Position numbers and translations under genes: made by a program. From WHSW01 sp963821025 (GTDB lineage: Bacteria; Actinomycetota; Thermoleophilia; Solirubrobacterales; 70-9), in contig CAWGCG010000004.1 of assembly GCA_963821025.1 (NCBI GenBank), positions 496,001-560,000 of the forward strand: 64,000 nt of DNA, written 5' to 3'. Under the pieces are notes generated by a model. That model was not told where the DNA came from. It saw only the letters and a program-made list of their open reading frames with translations, and searched no databases. Positions 42,144-51,210 of the stretch are shown piece after piece (position 1 is the first letter of the stretch; each line of letters starts with the position of its first letter).

Positions 42144-43481
42144 ATGACCGGTCTCTTTCTCGCCCTCCTGTTCGTCCTGATCGCGCTCAACGGGCTCTTC
42201 GTCGCGGCCGAGTTCGCGCTCGTTCGCACGCGCAAGGGCCGGATCGAGGCGCTCGCCAAGCAGGGCGAGAGCGGGGCGGTCGAGGCGCTCGAGCAGCTCG
42301 ACAAGATCGACGAGTCGCTGGCCGCCTGTCAGTTCGGGATCACGCTCGCCTCGATCGGGATCGGGTTTCTCGGCGAGCCCGCGATCGCGACGCTGATCGA
42401 GCCCGTGCTCGACGGCCCGGTCGGCCACGGCGTCGCCACGGCGATCTCGTTCGTGCTCGCGTTCGCGATCGCGACCTCGCTCCACATCACGATCGGCGAG
42501 CAGGTGCCGAAGATGCTCGCGATCACCCGGGCCGAGCCAACCGCGCGCGCTCTCTCTCGCCCGCTGGCCACGTTTCGGCAGATCAGTGCGCCGTTCACCT
42601 GGGCGCTGAACAAGGCGTCGAACGCGATCGTGCGGCTGTTCGGCGTCGACCCCAGTGACCTCGGTGAGAAGCACACCTCCGACGACCTGAAGGAGATCAT
42701 CCAGACCTCGGCCAAGGGCGGCAGCCTTGACCCCGGCGAGGCCGTGATGCTCGGCGGCGTCTTTCACCTGCACGAGCAGCAGGCGCGCGAGGTGATGACC
42801 CCGATCCCTGCGGTGGTCACGGTGAACGCCGACGAGAACGTCGAGGAGGCGCTGCGGCGGTGTGTCAGCTCCGGGCACACGCGGCTGGTCGTGGTCGAGG
42901 ACGACAACCCGGACAAGGTCCGCGGCGTCGTCCACAACAACAGCCTCGCCCGCCTCTACATGAACACCGGCGGCGACGCGTCGGTGGAACCCGCCGTGCG
43001 GGGGGTGCCGGTCTTTCCCGAGACCAAACCGCTCGACGATCTGCTCGCCGAGCTGCAGCGTCAGCGCTCGTCGATCGGGATCGTCTCCGACGAGTACGGG
43101 CGCACCGTCGGCATCGTCACGATCGAGGACATCCTCGAGGAGGTGGTCGGCGAGATCGAGGATGAGACCGACGCCCGCGCGATCTCCCTGCGCCGGCTCA
43201 CCGACGGCGACTGGTACGTGCGCGGCCACGTGCCGCTCGGCGACCTGGAGGACGCCGGAATCGCCCTGCCGGTCTCCTCCGACGCCTTCAACTCGATCGG
43301 CGGCTACGTCTTCTCCGAGCTCGGCCGGCTGCCGAAGCGCGGCGACAAGATCCGCGCGAACGGCTACGAGTTGCGGGTCGAGTCGGTGCGCGAGAACCGG
43401 ATCGTCGCCGTCCGCATCCACGCCGTCACCGCCGAACACAGCGCCCTGCCCGCCAACCGCAGCGCGGCCGCGGAGAATTGA
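42144..43481 (+). CDS. CNNM/CorC (hemolysin-like) CBS-domain membrane protein
   Basis: 445 residues: N-terminal DUF21 membrane domain (about 1-190) with FVAAEFALVRTRKGR and GIGFLGEPA, a CBS pair (about 205-335, with REVMTPIPAVV and VSDEYGRTVGIVTIEDILEEVVGEI), and a C-terminal CorC/HlyC domain (about 345-430). The family is linked to magnesium or cobalt efflux and not to haemolysis. No ribosome site is clear; the 140 bases upstream show no recognised riboswitch. Confidence 0.92.
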   Translation: MTGLFLALLFVLIALNGLFVAAEFALVRTRKGRIEALAKQGESGAVEALEQLDKIDESLAACQFGITLASIGIGFLGEPAIATLIEPVLDGPVGHGVATAISFVLAFAIATSLHITIGEQVPKMLAITRAEPTARALSRPLATFRQISAPFTWALNKASNAIVRLFGVDPSDLGEKHTSDDLKEIIQTSAKGGSLDPGEAVMLGGVFHLHEQQAREVMTPIPAVVTVNADENVEEALRRCVSSGHTRLVVVEDDNPDKVRGVVHNNSLARLYMNTGGDASVEPAVRGVPVFPETKPLDDLLAELQRQRSSIGIVSDEYGRTVGIVTIEDILEEVVGEIEDETDARAISLRRLTDGDWYVRGHVPLGDLEDAGIALPVSSDAFNSIGGYVFSELGRLPKRGDKIRANGYELRVESVRENRIVAVRIHAVTAEHSALPANRSAAAEN

Positions 43482-43551
43482 TTCGAGGCGAGCGCCGAGG
43501 AGGTGGCGCGGGTGATTCCAGTTACGTCCGTGGGGCGATCTAGCGTTCGCG

Positions 43552-43851
43552 GTGCAGATGTGGCTAGTTCGGCTCACCGATAAGCAGCTCGAGGTCCTGA
43601 GGGCGATGTTGCGCTCCGAGGAGCATCTCGGACCTGCTCTGCGCGGTGCCCTGGAGGCGCTCGAGCTGGCGCGCTGGGACGAGCTTCCCGACGCCCAACT
43701 GCCTTGGGAGTCGGTCGCCGACGAGGCCCGCCGCCAGGGTGTCTCGGAGGCGGAGGTCGTCTGGGATCTCTGCGGTAGCCACCGCGAGCCGGCGGCACCA
43801 CGCTCGTCGCGCGCGTCCAAGCGGCCGCTGCCCGCCCGCCGGGCCGCCTAG
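43552..43851 (+). CDS. small protein of unknown function
   Basis: 99 residues from a GTG (or 97 from the ATG at 43558). The first 75 residues read as a mixed helical domain (DKQLEVLRAMLRSEEHLGPA, EALELARWDELPD) with a basic tail of Arg, Lys and Pro. TAGCGT lies 5 bases ahead of the GTG, which is close to the leaderless pattern. No family recognised. Codon position bias favours this frame, but a chance frame cannot be ruled out. Converges on the hydroxyacyl-CoA dehydrogenase gene. Confidence 0.5.
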   Translation: MQMWLVRLTDKQLEVLRAMLRSEEHLGPALRGALEALELARWDELPDAQLPWESVADEARRQGVSEAEVVWDLCGSHREPAAPRSSRASKRPLPARRAA

Positions 43852-43852
43852 C

Positions 43853-44674
43853 TCAGTCGTAGGTGTAAAAGCCCGCGCCTGACTTTCGCCCCAGCCTGCC
43901 CGCGGCGATCAGCTCGTGGATGCGGTCCGGCACCTGATCGCTCTCGCGGCCGCTGTCGGCATGCAGCGAGCTGCCGATCGCGGCGGCGACGTCGAGCCCG
44001 ACGAAGTCGAGCAGCGCCAGCGGGCCCATCGGGTGCCCGGCGCCGAGCTTCATGCACGAGTCGACGTCGGGCGCCGCCATCCCGGTCGACTCGACCAAGC
44101 GCACGGCCTCGAACAAGAGCGGAAAGAGCAGCCGGTTGACGACGAAGCCGGCCTGGTCGGGGACCTCGATCGCGGTCTTCCCGAGAGCGTCACACCAGGC
44201 GTGGGCGCGCTCGCGCAGGCCTTCGTGAACGTCATCGGGCAGACAGAGCTCGACCAGCTCCATCTTCGCCACCGGGTTGAAGACGTGGAGTCCGAAGAAG
44301 CGTCGGCCGGCGCCGCTTCGGTCGCGTAGCTCGTCGAGTGGCAGCGACGAGGTGGTCGAGGCGAGATCGGCGTCGGGGCAGGCGGCGACGATCTCGGCGA
44401 GCAGCGTCGCCTTGGCGTCGGCGTCCTCGGTGATCGCCTCGACGACGAGGTCGCAGTCCGTGAGATCAGCGAGCTCGGTCGTCACCCGGATCCGCTCGGG
44501 CGCTCCCTCCTCGAGCCGCTTCGACTCGGTCTGCGCGGCCTCCTCGGCTCGCCACGCCGAGGCGTCGCTGCGCGCCTGCAGCCGCACTTCGCCGAGCGCG
44601 CTGGCGCAGGCGGCGAGCCCGCAGGCGATCGCTCCGCTGCCGGCGATCCCGGGGCGCTCGTAGCTGGCGCTCAA
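43853..44674 (-). CDS. 3-hydroxyacyl-CoA dehydrogenase
   Basis: 273 residues from a TTG that starts 1 base after the MMPL stop; the longer open frame upstream lies within the MMPL gene. N-terminal NAD fold GIAGSGAIACGLAA, then STTSSLPLDEL, the catalytic His in GLHVFNPVAKMELVE, and the C-terminal domain with DQAGFVVNRLLFPLLFEAV and GRKSGAGFYTYD. It oxidises 3-hydroxyacyl-CoA in beta-oxidation or related routes. Translationally coupled to the MMPL exporter. Confidence 0.87.
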   Translation of the reverse strand: MSASYERPGIAGSGAIACGLAACASALGEVRLQARSDASAWRAEEAAQTESKRLEEGAPERIRVTTELADLTDCDLVVEAITEDADAKATLLAEIVAACPDADLASTTSSLPLDELRDRSGAGRRFFGLHVFNPVAKMELVELCLPDDVHEGLRERAHAWCDALGKTAIEVPDQAGFVVNRLLFPLLFEAVRLVESTGMAAPDVDSCMKLGAGHPMGPLALLDFVGLDVAAAIGSSLHADSGRESDQVPDRIHELIAAGRLGRKSGAGFYTYD

Positions 44675-44675
44675 T

Positions 44676-46760
44676 TCACTCGCCTCGAGCCTGGCGCTCG
44701 CCGGCGTGGGCGAGTCGCGAGGGCCACCAGATGCGATCGCCCAGGTCAAGCGTCAGCGCGGGCACGAGGACCGAGCGGACCAGGAAGGTGTCGAGCAAGA
44801 CGCCGAAGGCGACGACGAAGCCGAGCTCGGTGAGGAAGACCAAGGGCAAGACCGCCAGGGTCGAGAAGGTGCCGGCGAGGACGATCCCGGCCGAGGTGAT
44901 CACCGCACCGGTGACCGCGAGACCGCGCAGCGTCCCCAGCTGCGTCCCGTGCTCGATCGTCTCCTCGCGCACGCGCGCCATCAGGAAGATGTTGTAGTCG
45001 ACCCCGAGCGCGACCAAGAAGATGAACGCGAACAGCGGCAGCGACGGGTCGGCGCCGGGGAAGTCGAAGAGCAGATCGAAGACCACGAACCCGACCCCGA
45101 GCGCCGCCGCGAAGGAGAGGATCACGGTCACGATCAAGACCAACGGCGCGACCAGCGAGCGCAGGAGCGCGACCAAGATCAAGAACACGACCGCAAGCGC
45201 GATCGGTGGGATCAGCTTCGTGTCACGCGCCGCCGCGACCCGGAGGTCGCGCTCGATCGCGGTGGCACCGCCGACGAGTGTGTCGGGACCGCCCGCTTGC
45301 TTCGCCGTCTCGCGAATCGCGGGGATCTCGTCGAAGGCCTCGGTCGAGTAGGGGTCGAGGCTCAGGATCGCTTGCAACAACACCGGCGGCCCGCGGTCGA
45401 CGACCCTGACGTCCTCGACGCTGTCGAGTGCCACCAGGGCCTTCTGGACGTCGGCTGCGCGGGCCGGGTCGCCGACGACGATGTCGGTCGGCGCTGAGGC
45501 GCCGGCCGGGAACGAGCGCTCGAGCAGCTGCTGACCCTGGACCGACTCGACGTCCTCGCGAAACTGGTTGCCCTGGGTGAGCCCGGTGTCGAAGGCGAGC
45601 CAGCCCAAGCTCATCACCACGAGCGCGATCACCGCGCCGATCCACACCTTGCGCGGGCGCTGGGCGATCCACTCGCCGATCCGCCTCCAGGTGCCGTGGG
45701 TCTCGTCGGCCGCCTCGTCGCCGACATGCGGAACGAACGGCCAGAAGTCCCAGCGCCCGGTCACCACCAGCAGCGCGGGCAACACGGTCAGCATCGAGAT
45801 CATCGCCACCCCGATCCCGGTCGCGCCGATCGGCCCGAGCCCGGCGGTGCCCTGGACGTCGGCGATCGTCAGGCAGAGCAGCGCCGCGATCACGGTCAGC
45901 CCGGAGGCGACGATCGCGGGTCCCGCGCGCCCGAGCGCGATCGCCATCGCCTCGTGCTTGTCCTCGTGGCGGCGAAGCTCCTCGCGGTAGCGAGCGACCA
46001 GGAGCAGCGCGTAGTCGGTTCCGGCGCCGAACACGAGCACCGGCAGGATCCCCGCGGACTGGCCGTTGACGGTGACCCCGATCTCGGTGAGCCCGAAGCC
46101 GATCGCCCGCGACGCGATCTCGGCGAAGCCTACGGCGAGTAGGGGGAAGAACCAGAAGATCGGGCTGCGGTAGACGACGAGCAGCAAGATGAAGACGATC
46201 CCTGCGGTCGCCGCGAGCAGCGTCCCGTTGATCGATTCGAACACATCGATCGCGTCGGCAGAGAACCCGGCACCGCCGGTGACAGCGACCTCGAGGCCCG
46301 GGTCATCAGCGCCGCCGACCTGCTCTCGCGCCTGATCGACCGGCCCGGTGATCGTCTCGGATTCGCCGTCGGCGCTGATCTCGGCGGTGAGCAGCGCTGC
46401 GCTTCCGTCGGGCGAGGGAATCGGCTCGCCGTAGGCGCTGGTCCGCGGAGGCACGTCGGAGTTGAGCGCCTCGCGGTCGGCGGCGATCCGGGCGCGATCG
46501 GAGCCGGTGAGACCGCCCTCGCGCCTGTAGACGATCACGATCGGCGCGATCTCGGCCCCTTGCAGCTTCTCGGTCTCGGCCAGGGCCTCGGTCGACTCGG
46601 CATCGGCGGGGAGGAACGACGTCGACTCGTTTGACTGGGCGTCGTCGAACTTGGCCGGCAGGTTGGCCGCGTTGATCGCGGCGATCGCGATCAGCCAGGC
46701 CCCGAGAAAGGCCCACTTGGCCCGCCGGCCGGCGGGCAGGGTGAGGAGTCGCCGCCACAT
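44676..46760 (-). CDS. MMPL-family RND transporter
   Basis: 694 residues with about 12 membrane helices in two halves, each starting with one helix and a large extracellular loop. GAGTDYALLLVARYREELR and GVDYNIFLMARVREE are the duplicated Asp-Tyr proton-relay segments of MMPL proteins. These pump lipids or hydrophobic compounds. The start at 46760 faces the thiolase promoter across 170 bases containing a palindromic operator; the coupled downstream gene is a beta-oxidation enzyme, so a lipid cargo is likely. Confidence 0.9.
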   Translation of the reverse strand: MWRRLLTLPAGRRAKWAFLGAWLIAIAAINAANLPAKFDDAQSNESTSFLPADAESTEALAETEKLQGAEIAPIVIVYRREGGLTGSDRARIAADREALNSDVPPRTSAYGEPIPSPDGSAALLTAEISADGESETITGPVDQAREQVGGADDPGLEVAVTGGAGFSADAIDVFESINGTLLAATAGIVFILLLVVYRSPIFWFFPLLAVGFAEIASRAIGFGLTEIGVTVNGQSAGILPVLVFGAGTDYALLLVARYREELRRHEDKHEAMAIALGRAGPAIVASGLTVIAALLCLTIADVQGTAGLGPIGATGIGVAMISMLTVLPALLVVTGRWDFWPFVPHVGDEAADETHGTWRRIGEWIAQRPRKVWIGAVIALVVMSLGWLAFDTGLTQGNQFREDVESVQGQQLLERSFPAGASAPTDIVVGDPARAADVQKALVALDSVEDVRVVDRGPPVLLQAILSLDPYSTEAFDEIPAIRETAKQAGGPDTLVGGATAIERDLRVAAARDTKLIPPIALAVVFLILVALLRSLVAPLVLIVTVILSFAAALGVGFVVFDLLFDFPGADPSLPLFAFIFLVALGVDYNIFLMARVREETIEHGTQLGTLRGLAVTGAVITSAGIVLAGTFSTLAVLPLVFLTELGFVVAFGVLLDTFLVRSVLVPALTLDLGDRIWWPSRLAHAGERQARGE

Positions 46761-46837
46761 GGACGGGCGAGTTTTTCACAGGCGGTCGACCGGCTCTGAT
46801 CAGGCTCGGATCGCGGCGTCGGTTCGCGCCCTGGCGA

Positions 46838-46853
46838 TTGACTGATCAGTCAA
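46838..46853. promoter_or_regulatory. palindromic operator at the thiolase promoter
   Basis: Perfect 16-bp palindrome TTGACTGATCAGTCAA. Its left arm is the -35 (TTGACT 46838-46843) of a promoter with -10 TATCGT (46863-46868, spacer 19), so a bound dimer would block initiation. The same core is found at 51248-51269. The form fits a TetR-type regulator. Confidence 0.75.
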
Positions 46854-46930
46854 CCGATCGAGTATCGTCCGAGGCGACGCTTTCCAGGCACGGATCCGCC
46901 CGTGTCGCTGACCCCACGGAGGGATTCAAG

Positions 46931-48112
46931 ATGGCCGCAAACGGCAGGTTCAGTGGACGCGAGGTCGTCATTGTCGAGGCGGTTCGCACCCCGGTCGGGC
47001 GCGGGCATCCGGAGAAGGGCTACTACAGGGACGTCCATCCCTCGACCCTGTTGGCGAGGACCTACTCGGAGCTGATCGATCGCGCCGGGATCGAGGCGGC
47101 GGAGGTCGAGGACGTGATCGCCGGATGCGTCCAGCAGTTCGGTGAGCAGGCGATCAACATCGGCCGCAACGCTTGGCTCGAGGCGGGCCTGCCGATCGAG
47201 ACACCGGCCACCACAGTCGACCGCCAATGCGGCTCGGCCCAGCAGGCGGTCAACTTCGCCGCGGCGCTGATCGCCGCCGGCGTCCACGACGTCGTCATCG
47301 GCGGCGGGGTCGAGCACATGGGCCACATCTCGTTCGCCGACTCGATCGAGGTGCAAAAGGAGCACGGCTTCGCCTTCAGCCCGCAACTGATGGAGCGCTA
47401 CAACCTGGTCCCGCAGGGGATCTCTGCCGAGATGATCGCCGACAAGTGGGAGATTCCGCGCTCGGAGCTCGACGAGATCGGGGTGCGCTCGCACCAGCGC
47501 GCGGCCAAGGCCACCGAGGAAGGTCGTTTCGACCGCGAGATGGTTGCCTTCCAGGTCAACGGTGACACCTACACGACCGACCAGGGAATCCGCCCGGACA
47601 CCAATCTCGAGGCCCTCTCGCAGCTGAAGCCGGCGTTCAAGGAGGACGGCAAGGTGACCGCGGGCAACTCCTCGCAGGTGTCCGACGGAGCCGCCGCGGT
47701 GCTGCTGATGGCGCAGGACAAGGCAGCGGCGCTCGGGCTCACCCCGAGAGCCCGGATCGTCGATCAGACAACGGTCGGCGTCGACCCGGTGCTGATGCTC
47801 ACCGGACCGATCCCGGCGACGCGCAAGCTGCTCGAGCGAAATGCGATGGAGATCTCCGACATCGACCTGATCGAGGTCAACGAGGCCTTCGCATCCGTCC
47901 TCGCGGCCTGGCGCCGCGAGCTCGACCCCGACATGGACCGCGTCAACGTCAACGGCGGCGCGATCGCGCTCGGACATCCCCTCGGCTCAACCGGCGCCCG
48001 GCTGATCACCACGCTCCTGCACGAGCTCGAGCGCGACGACAAGCAGACCGGCCTGGTGACGATGTGCTGTGGCGGCGGGCTCGGCACGGGGACGCTGATC
48101 GAGCGGGTCTAG
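46931..48112 (+). CDS. acetyl-CoA acyltransferase (thiolase)
   Basis: 393 residues from the ATG after GGAGGGATTCAAG; the longer open frame starts inside the operator and is rejected. Nucleophile C100 in DRQCGSAQQ, the GHPLGSTGAR block with the base His, and CCGGGLGTG with the second Cys (C379) make a complete thiolase. It cleaves 3-ketoacyl-CoA in beta-oxidation or condenses acyl-CoAs. Controlled by a palindromic operator shared with the acyl-CoA dehydrogenase promoter at 51211. Confidence 0.92.
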   Translation: MAANGRFSGREVVIVEAVRTPVGRGHPEKGYYRDVHPSTLLARTYSELIDRAGIEAAEVEDVIAGCVQQFGEQAINIGRNAWLEAGLPIETPATTVDRQCGSAQQAVNFAAALIAAGVHDVVIGGGVEHMGHISFADSIEVQKEHGFAFSPQLMERYNLVPQGISAEMIADKWEIPRSELDEIGVRSHQRAAKATEEGRFDREMVAFQVNGDTYTTDQGIRPDTNLEALSQLKPAFKEDGKVTAGNSSQVSDGAAAVLLMAQDKAAALGLTPRARIVDQTTVGVDPVLMLTGPIPATRKLLERNAMEISDIDLIEVNEAFASVLAAWRRELDPDMDRVNVNGGAIALGHPLGSTGARLITTLLHELERDDKQTGLVTMCCGGGLGTGTLIERV

Positions 48113-48114
48113 CC

Positions 48115-48150
48115 GCCGAGGCCGCGATCGCTCGATCGCGGCGTCTCGGC
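48115..48150 (+). terminator. terminator hairpin after the thiolase gene
   Basis: Inner stem GCCGCGAT/ATCGCGGC (48121-48128, 48135-48142) and outer stem GCCGAG/CTCGGC (48115-48120, 48145-48150) with a 2-base bulge. No U tract follows. Confidence 0.55.
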
Positions 48151-48180
48151 CGAAATCGTGTGCGGTCCGACCGTCCCGGA

Positions 48181-48186
48181 TAGATT
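48181..48186 (+). promoter_or_regulatory. leaderless-type -10 box of the small lipoprotein gene
   Basis: TAGATT, 7 bases ahead of the ATG, with no ribosome site. Confidence 0.5.
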
Positions 48187-48193
48187 GGACCGG

Positions 48194-48646
48194 ATGAGAC
48201 CACTCGCCGGTTCAGTCGCCGTGGCCCTGTGCGCGCTGGCGCTCGTCGCCGCGGGCTGCGGTGATGACGAGCCCGAGCCCACCACGACGGCCTCCGGGCC
48301 ACCGCTGAGCAAGTCGAAGTTCATCGCCCAGGCCGACGCGCTCTGCGCGACCGGCAACCAGGCGATCGAGGAGGCCGGCAAGCAGCTCGGAGCCGATCCG
48401 ACCGATGCCGTGCTCGAGGGCTTCGTCGACGACACGGTGGTGCCGGCGATCACCACCGAGCTCGACGGGATTCGCGCCCTCGCACCACCCGCCGGGGACG
48501 AAGCGCAGGTCGAGGCGATCGTCAACGCTGCTCAGGACGCCCTCGATCAGGTCTCAGACGACCCCACCCTGGTGGTGGGCGGGGACCCGTTCGCGAAGGC
48601 AAACCAGCTTGCCCAGGCCTACGGGCTGAAGGAGTGCGGCAGCTGA
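48194..48646 (+). CDS. small lipoprotein of unknown function
   Basis: 150 residues. Signal peptide with lipobox VAAGC (C22), short acidic and Thr linker, then a helical domain of about 115 residues containing two Cys (DALCATGN and the C-terminal KECGS) that could form a disulfide. The layout, a helical domain with FIAQADALC near its start, is common among actinobacterial lipoproteins of unknown role. The ATG is 7 bases from TAGATT, so probably leaderless. Confidence 0.75.
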   Translation: MRPLAGSVAVALCALALVAAGCGDDEPEPTTTASGPPLSKSKFIAQADALCATGNQAIEEAGKQLGADPTDAVLEGFVDDTVVPAITTELDGIRALAPPAGDEAQVEAIVNAAQDALDQVSDDPTLVVGGDPFAKANQLAQAYGLKECGS

Positions 48647-48679
48647 GGCGTACGCGCACCACGCGCGTCGGGTGATGAT

Positions 48680-48888
48680 ATGAGCGGTCGGGCCGCGCTC
48701 GATCGCGTCCAGATTGCGGGGCTCGGTGACTCGGCCGCCGACCTCGCGCGGCCGGAATCGACTGCGTCTGGGCGGTCGAGCTGTTTCGGAGCTCGCTGAC
48801 CCAGGCGATGTGGCTGGCCTCGCAGACCGAGAGCGTCCGGGTCGGCACCGGGATCGCCTGCCGCGGCGCCGTCAGCCCGCTAGCCGGC
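48680..48888 (+). pseudogene. relic of an LLM-class (F420/FMN) flavin oxidoreductase
   Basis: Two frames join into one family segment: frame one reads GLGDSAADLAR to about 48748, and after a one-base shift frame two reads AAGIDCVWAVELFRSSL, then AMWLASQTESVRVGTGIA (from 48754). Together these match the N-terminal region of LLM-class oxidoreductases. The first frame then stops in GARTGA-type codons and the match ends near 48870, at the methyltransferase end. Both ends and the reading frame are lost, so it cannot be functional. Confidence 0.7.
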
Positions 48889-49666
48889 CACCCGCGAACT
48901 GGACCAGGCCCGACAGCCGCCGATGGATCCCGGTGAAGCCGCGCTGCTCGAGCGCGACGACGATCTCGTCGCCCTCGAAGATTCGCATCCCACTGGCGCG
49001 CTCGAGCACCGGCTTCAGCGGCCGGAGGGTGAGCTCGCGGCGCACCGAGGTCATCAGCGCGATCCGGCCTTCGGGCGCGAGCACGCGCCGCATCTCGTCG
49101 AGGGCGCCGAAGGGATCGGCGAACAGATGCAGAGCGGCGAAGCAGCAGACGGCATCGAAGCTCGCGTCACGGAACGGGAGCCGGGTCGCGTCGCCGCGGA
49201 TCAACACCAGGTTGCCGGGGTCGTGGCGGTCGAGCTCCTCACCGCCGCGCTCGAGCATCGTCTGGGATGCGTCGATCCCGGCGACGAGGCCACGCGGCCC
49301 GACCGCGCGAGCGAACTCGCGCGAGAAGTTGCCCGGGCCGCAGGCGACGTCGAGGACGGCGTCACCCTCGCCGAGGCCCAGCAGCAGCCGGGCGATCCGG
49401 ATCTCCTCGGCCATTCCGGGGCCGGTTGCGCCCTTGAACAGCCGTCCCAGCGCCGGTCGCCAGTAGCGCTCGTAGATCGCCGGGACGAGACGGCTGACCA
49501 TCAGGTCCTGGGTCGCACCGGTGGACTCGAGGTCGCCATCGAGCAGATCGAGGTAGCCGGCCGAGTTTAGGCCGCGGTCGGCCGCGGTTCCGGCGGCATC
49601 GGCCGTCAGTAGCTCGCTGAGGCGGTCGACCGCGGCGATGCCCGCCCGCGCGCCGGCGTCGCTCAC
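48872..49666 (-). CDS. class I SAM-dependent methyltransferase
   Basis: 264 residues. SAM motif I VLDVACGPGNFSREFA, acidic motif GIDASQTML, motif with GDATRLPF and a downstream DAVCCFAALHLF fit the UbiE/COQ5-like group; an N-terminal helical region (about 1-95) precedes it. Substrate unknown. GTG start overlaps the stop of the small upstream gene by 4 bases, so it is the third member of a coupled operon. Confidence 0.85.
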   Translation of the reverse strand: MSDAGARAGIAAVDRLSELLTADAAGTAADRGLNSAGYLDLLDGDLESTGATQDLMVSRLVPAIYERYWRPALGRLFKGATGPGMAEEIRIARLLLGLGEGDAVLDVACGPGNFSREFARAVGPRGLVAGIDASQTMLERGGEELDRHDPGNLVLIRGDATRLPFRDASFDAVCCFAALHLFADPFGALDEMRRVLAPEGRIALMTSVRRELTLRPLKPVLERASGMRIFEGDEIVVALEQRGFTGIHRRLSGLVQFAGGRLAG

Positions 49667-49899
49667 AGGTCGGGGCCGCGCGGGTCCCCCGAGTGGTTGG
49701 CGAGCTCGGTCAGCCGAGCGACCTGGCGCTCGCCCTCGAGACGCGCCGGGTCGTCGGCCGCCAGGGGGGCGATCAACCGCTCGATCCGGTTCCGGATCTG
49801 GAGCGCGAAATGCGGGGTCGAGGGGCCGGCGAGCGAGCGCACGTCCTCGACCGTGATCCGGCGGCCGCCGAGGCGATCGGGACGTTCGCTCTCACTCAT
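49663..49899 (-). CDS. small conserved-looking protein of unknown function
   Basis: 78 residues, predicted mostly helical, with HFALQIRNRIERLIAPL in the middle and no signal or membrane segment. It overlaps both neighbours by 4 bases (ATGA and GTGA), which is strong evidence that it is translated. No family recognised. It links the CWB2-like surface protein to the methyltransferase. Confidence 0.7.
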   Translation of the reverse strand: MSESERPDRLGGRRITVEDVRSLAGPSTPHFALQIRNRIERLIAPLAADDPARLEGERQVARLTELANHSGDPRGPDL

Positions 49900-51176
49900 T
49901 GGTTCGGCTCTGCCTGGTCTTGGTCTTGGAGGGGCTCGGAGTCGGCCTGCGGCTGCGGAGCCGCACCGGAGCCTGACGTTACCGGGGCGACCTCGGCGAG
50001 CTCGTCGACCCGTGCCTGGAAGTCGACCGAGATCGCGTCGTCGTCGCCCACCAGCCAGAGGTGGTTGTAGACGGCCCGGGTCGGATCGGTGTCATAGCCG
50101 GGCTTGAGATCGAGCAGATACCCGCGCAGGGGCGCCGGGACCTCGTCGACCTCGTCGGTGAGCAGCAGCGGGCCCCAGGTGCCACTGGCCGACAGCGGCG
50201 CCGCGACGCCGGCGTCGAGCGGGCGCGAGGCATTGGCGATTACGAAGCCGTGGCCCGGATCGTTGATGTTCCAGCCGAAGCTGCCGGCCGCGTAGCGGGC
50301 GAAGGCGATCGCGTTGGCGACCGGGTCGGCCGCTCCGACCCGAACGGCTGTCGGTGCAGCTCGCTCGATCCGGCTCATCGTCGTCGGCGAGATCACCGAC
50401 TCGGGGCCGAGCGTGTAGACCGGCGTCCTAGGGTGGCGCTCGAGCGCTCTGATCGTCGGCTTCGGCACGCGGCGGCGCTCGACGAACAGCACCGGATCGC
50501 CCGAGCGCGCCGCCCACGATGCCGCCGGCATCGCGTATGCCGGGTCTTCGCTGCTCGCCAGCAGCAGATGCTCGGGCTTGCCGGCTAGCCGCTCGCGCAG
50601 GCGCGCGACCGCGGCCGCAAGCGCGGCGGGGTCGGCGACCCCGAGCGAGAGCGCCTCGAGGTCCTCCGGAACCGCCGCGTCGCCGAGCGCGAACAACCGG
50701 CGCCCCGCGGTCGCGGCGCTTCCCCGGGGATCGAGCGAGCGCAGCGCGCTCGCGGTCAACTCGCCGAGCGCGTTCGACTCGGTGACCAGCACCGGCGCGC
50801 CGATCGGCGCCGCGACCAGGGAGCCCGCGGCGATCCCAGCCTGCCAGTCCTCGGCGTCGACGACGGTGACCGCGTCCGGCCCGCGGACGCCGCCGGTGGA
50901 GGGATGGACGGCGAGGGCGATCGCGGCGGCGTCGGCGGCCGGGTCGACCCCGGCGACCCGGGTTGTGTTCTTGGTCGCGAAGGCCGGGAAGCCGAGATCG
51001 GCGGTGTCCTCGGGCGCCGCGGGCTCACGGATCAGGACCCGTGGCGCCGGCGAATCGACGGCCCGCGGCTCGGTTGAGCCCGAGTCGGCGAGCAGGTAGG
51101 CCACCGCTCCGGCCGCGGCCAGCGCCACCAAGACGAGCGCCACGCCAGGTTTGGGTTTGCGAAGGCGCGCGAGCAC
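49896..51176 (-). CDS. membrane-anchored protein with CWB2-like (cell wall-binding repeat 2) repeats
   Basis: 426 residues from a GTG 8 bases after TAGCCT; the longer frame would run through the operator region and is rejected. Short basic N-terminus, one membrane helix (about 10-30), then an extracytoplasmic part. TTRVAGVDPAADAAAIA, VTVVDAEDWQAGIAAGSL and GAPVLVTESNAL follow the pattern of cell wall-binding repeats, seen at least twice more. C-terminal tail rich in Gln, Asp and Pro. Probably a surface protein; the ligand is unknown. Confidence 0.72.
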   Translation of the reverse strand: MLARLRKPKPGVALVLVALAAAGAVAYLLADSGSTEPRAVDSPAPRVLIREPAAPEDTADLGFPAFATKNTTRVAGVDPAADAAAIALAVHPSTGGVRGPDAVTVVDAEDWQAGIAAGSLVAAPIGAPVLVTESNALGELTASALRSLDPRGSAATAGRRLFALGDAAVPEDLEALSLGVADPAALAAAVARLRERLAGKPEHLLLASSEDPAYAMPAASWAARSGDPVLFVERRRVPKPTIRALERHPRTPVYTLGPESVISPTTMSRIERAAPTAVRVGAADPVANAIAFARYAAGSFGWNINDPGHGFVIANASRPLDAGVAAPLSASGTWGPLLLTDEVDEVPAPLRGYLLDLKPGYDTDPTRAVYNHLWLVGDDDAISVDFQARVDELAEVAPVTSGSGAAPQPQADSEPLQDQDQAEPNQ

Positions 51177-51184
51177 GGGCGGCA

Positions 51185-51190
51185 AGGCTA
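51185..51190 (-). promoter_or_regulatory. leaderless-type -10 box of the CWB2-like operon
   Basis: TAGCCT on the minus strand, 8 bases ahead of the GTG at 51176; this decides the start codon. Confidence 0.5.
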
Positions 51191-51210
51191 AACCGCCGTG
51201 CGCGCGGGCG

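Noticed and set aside
46838..46930. Upstream start of the thiolase frame
   Set aside because: It would begin inside the palindromic operator and promoter; the ATG at 46931 has GGAGGG and a typical thiolase N-terminus.
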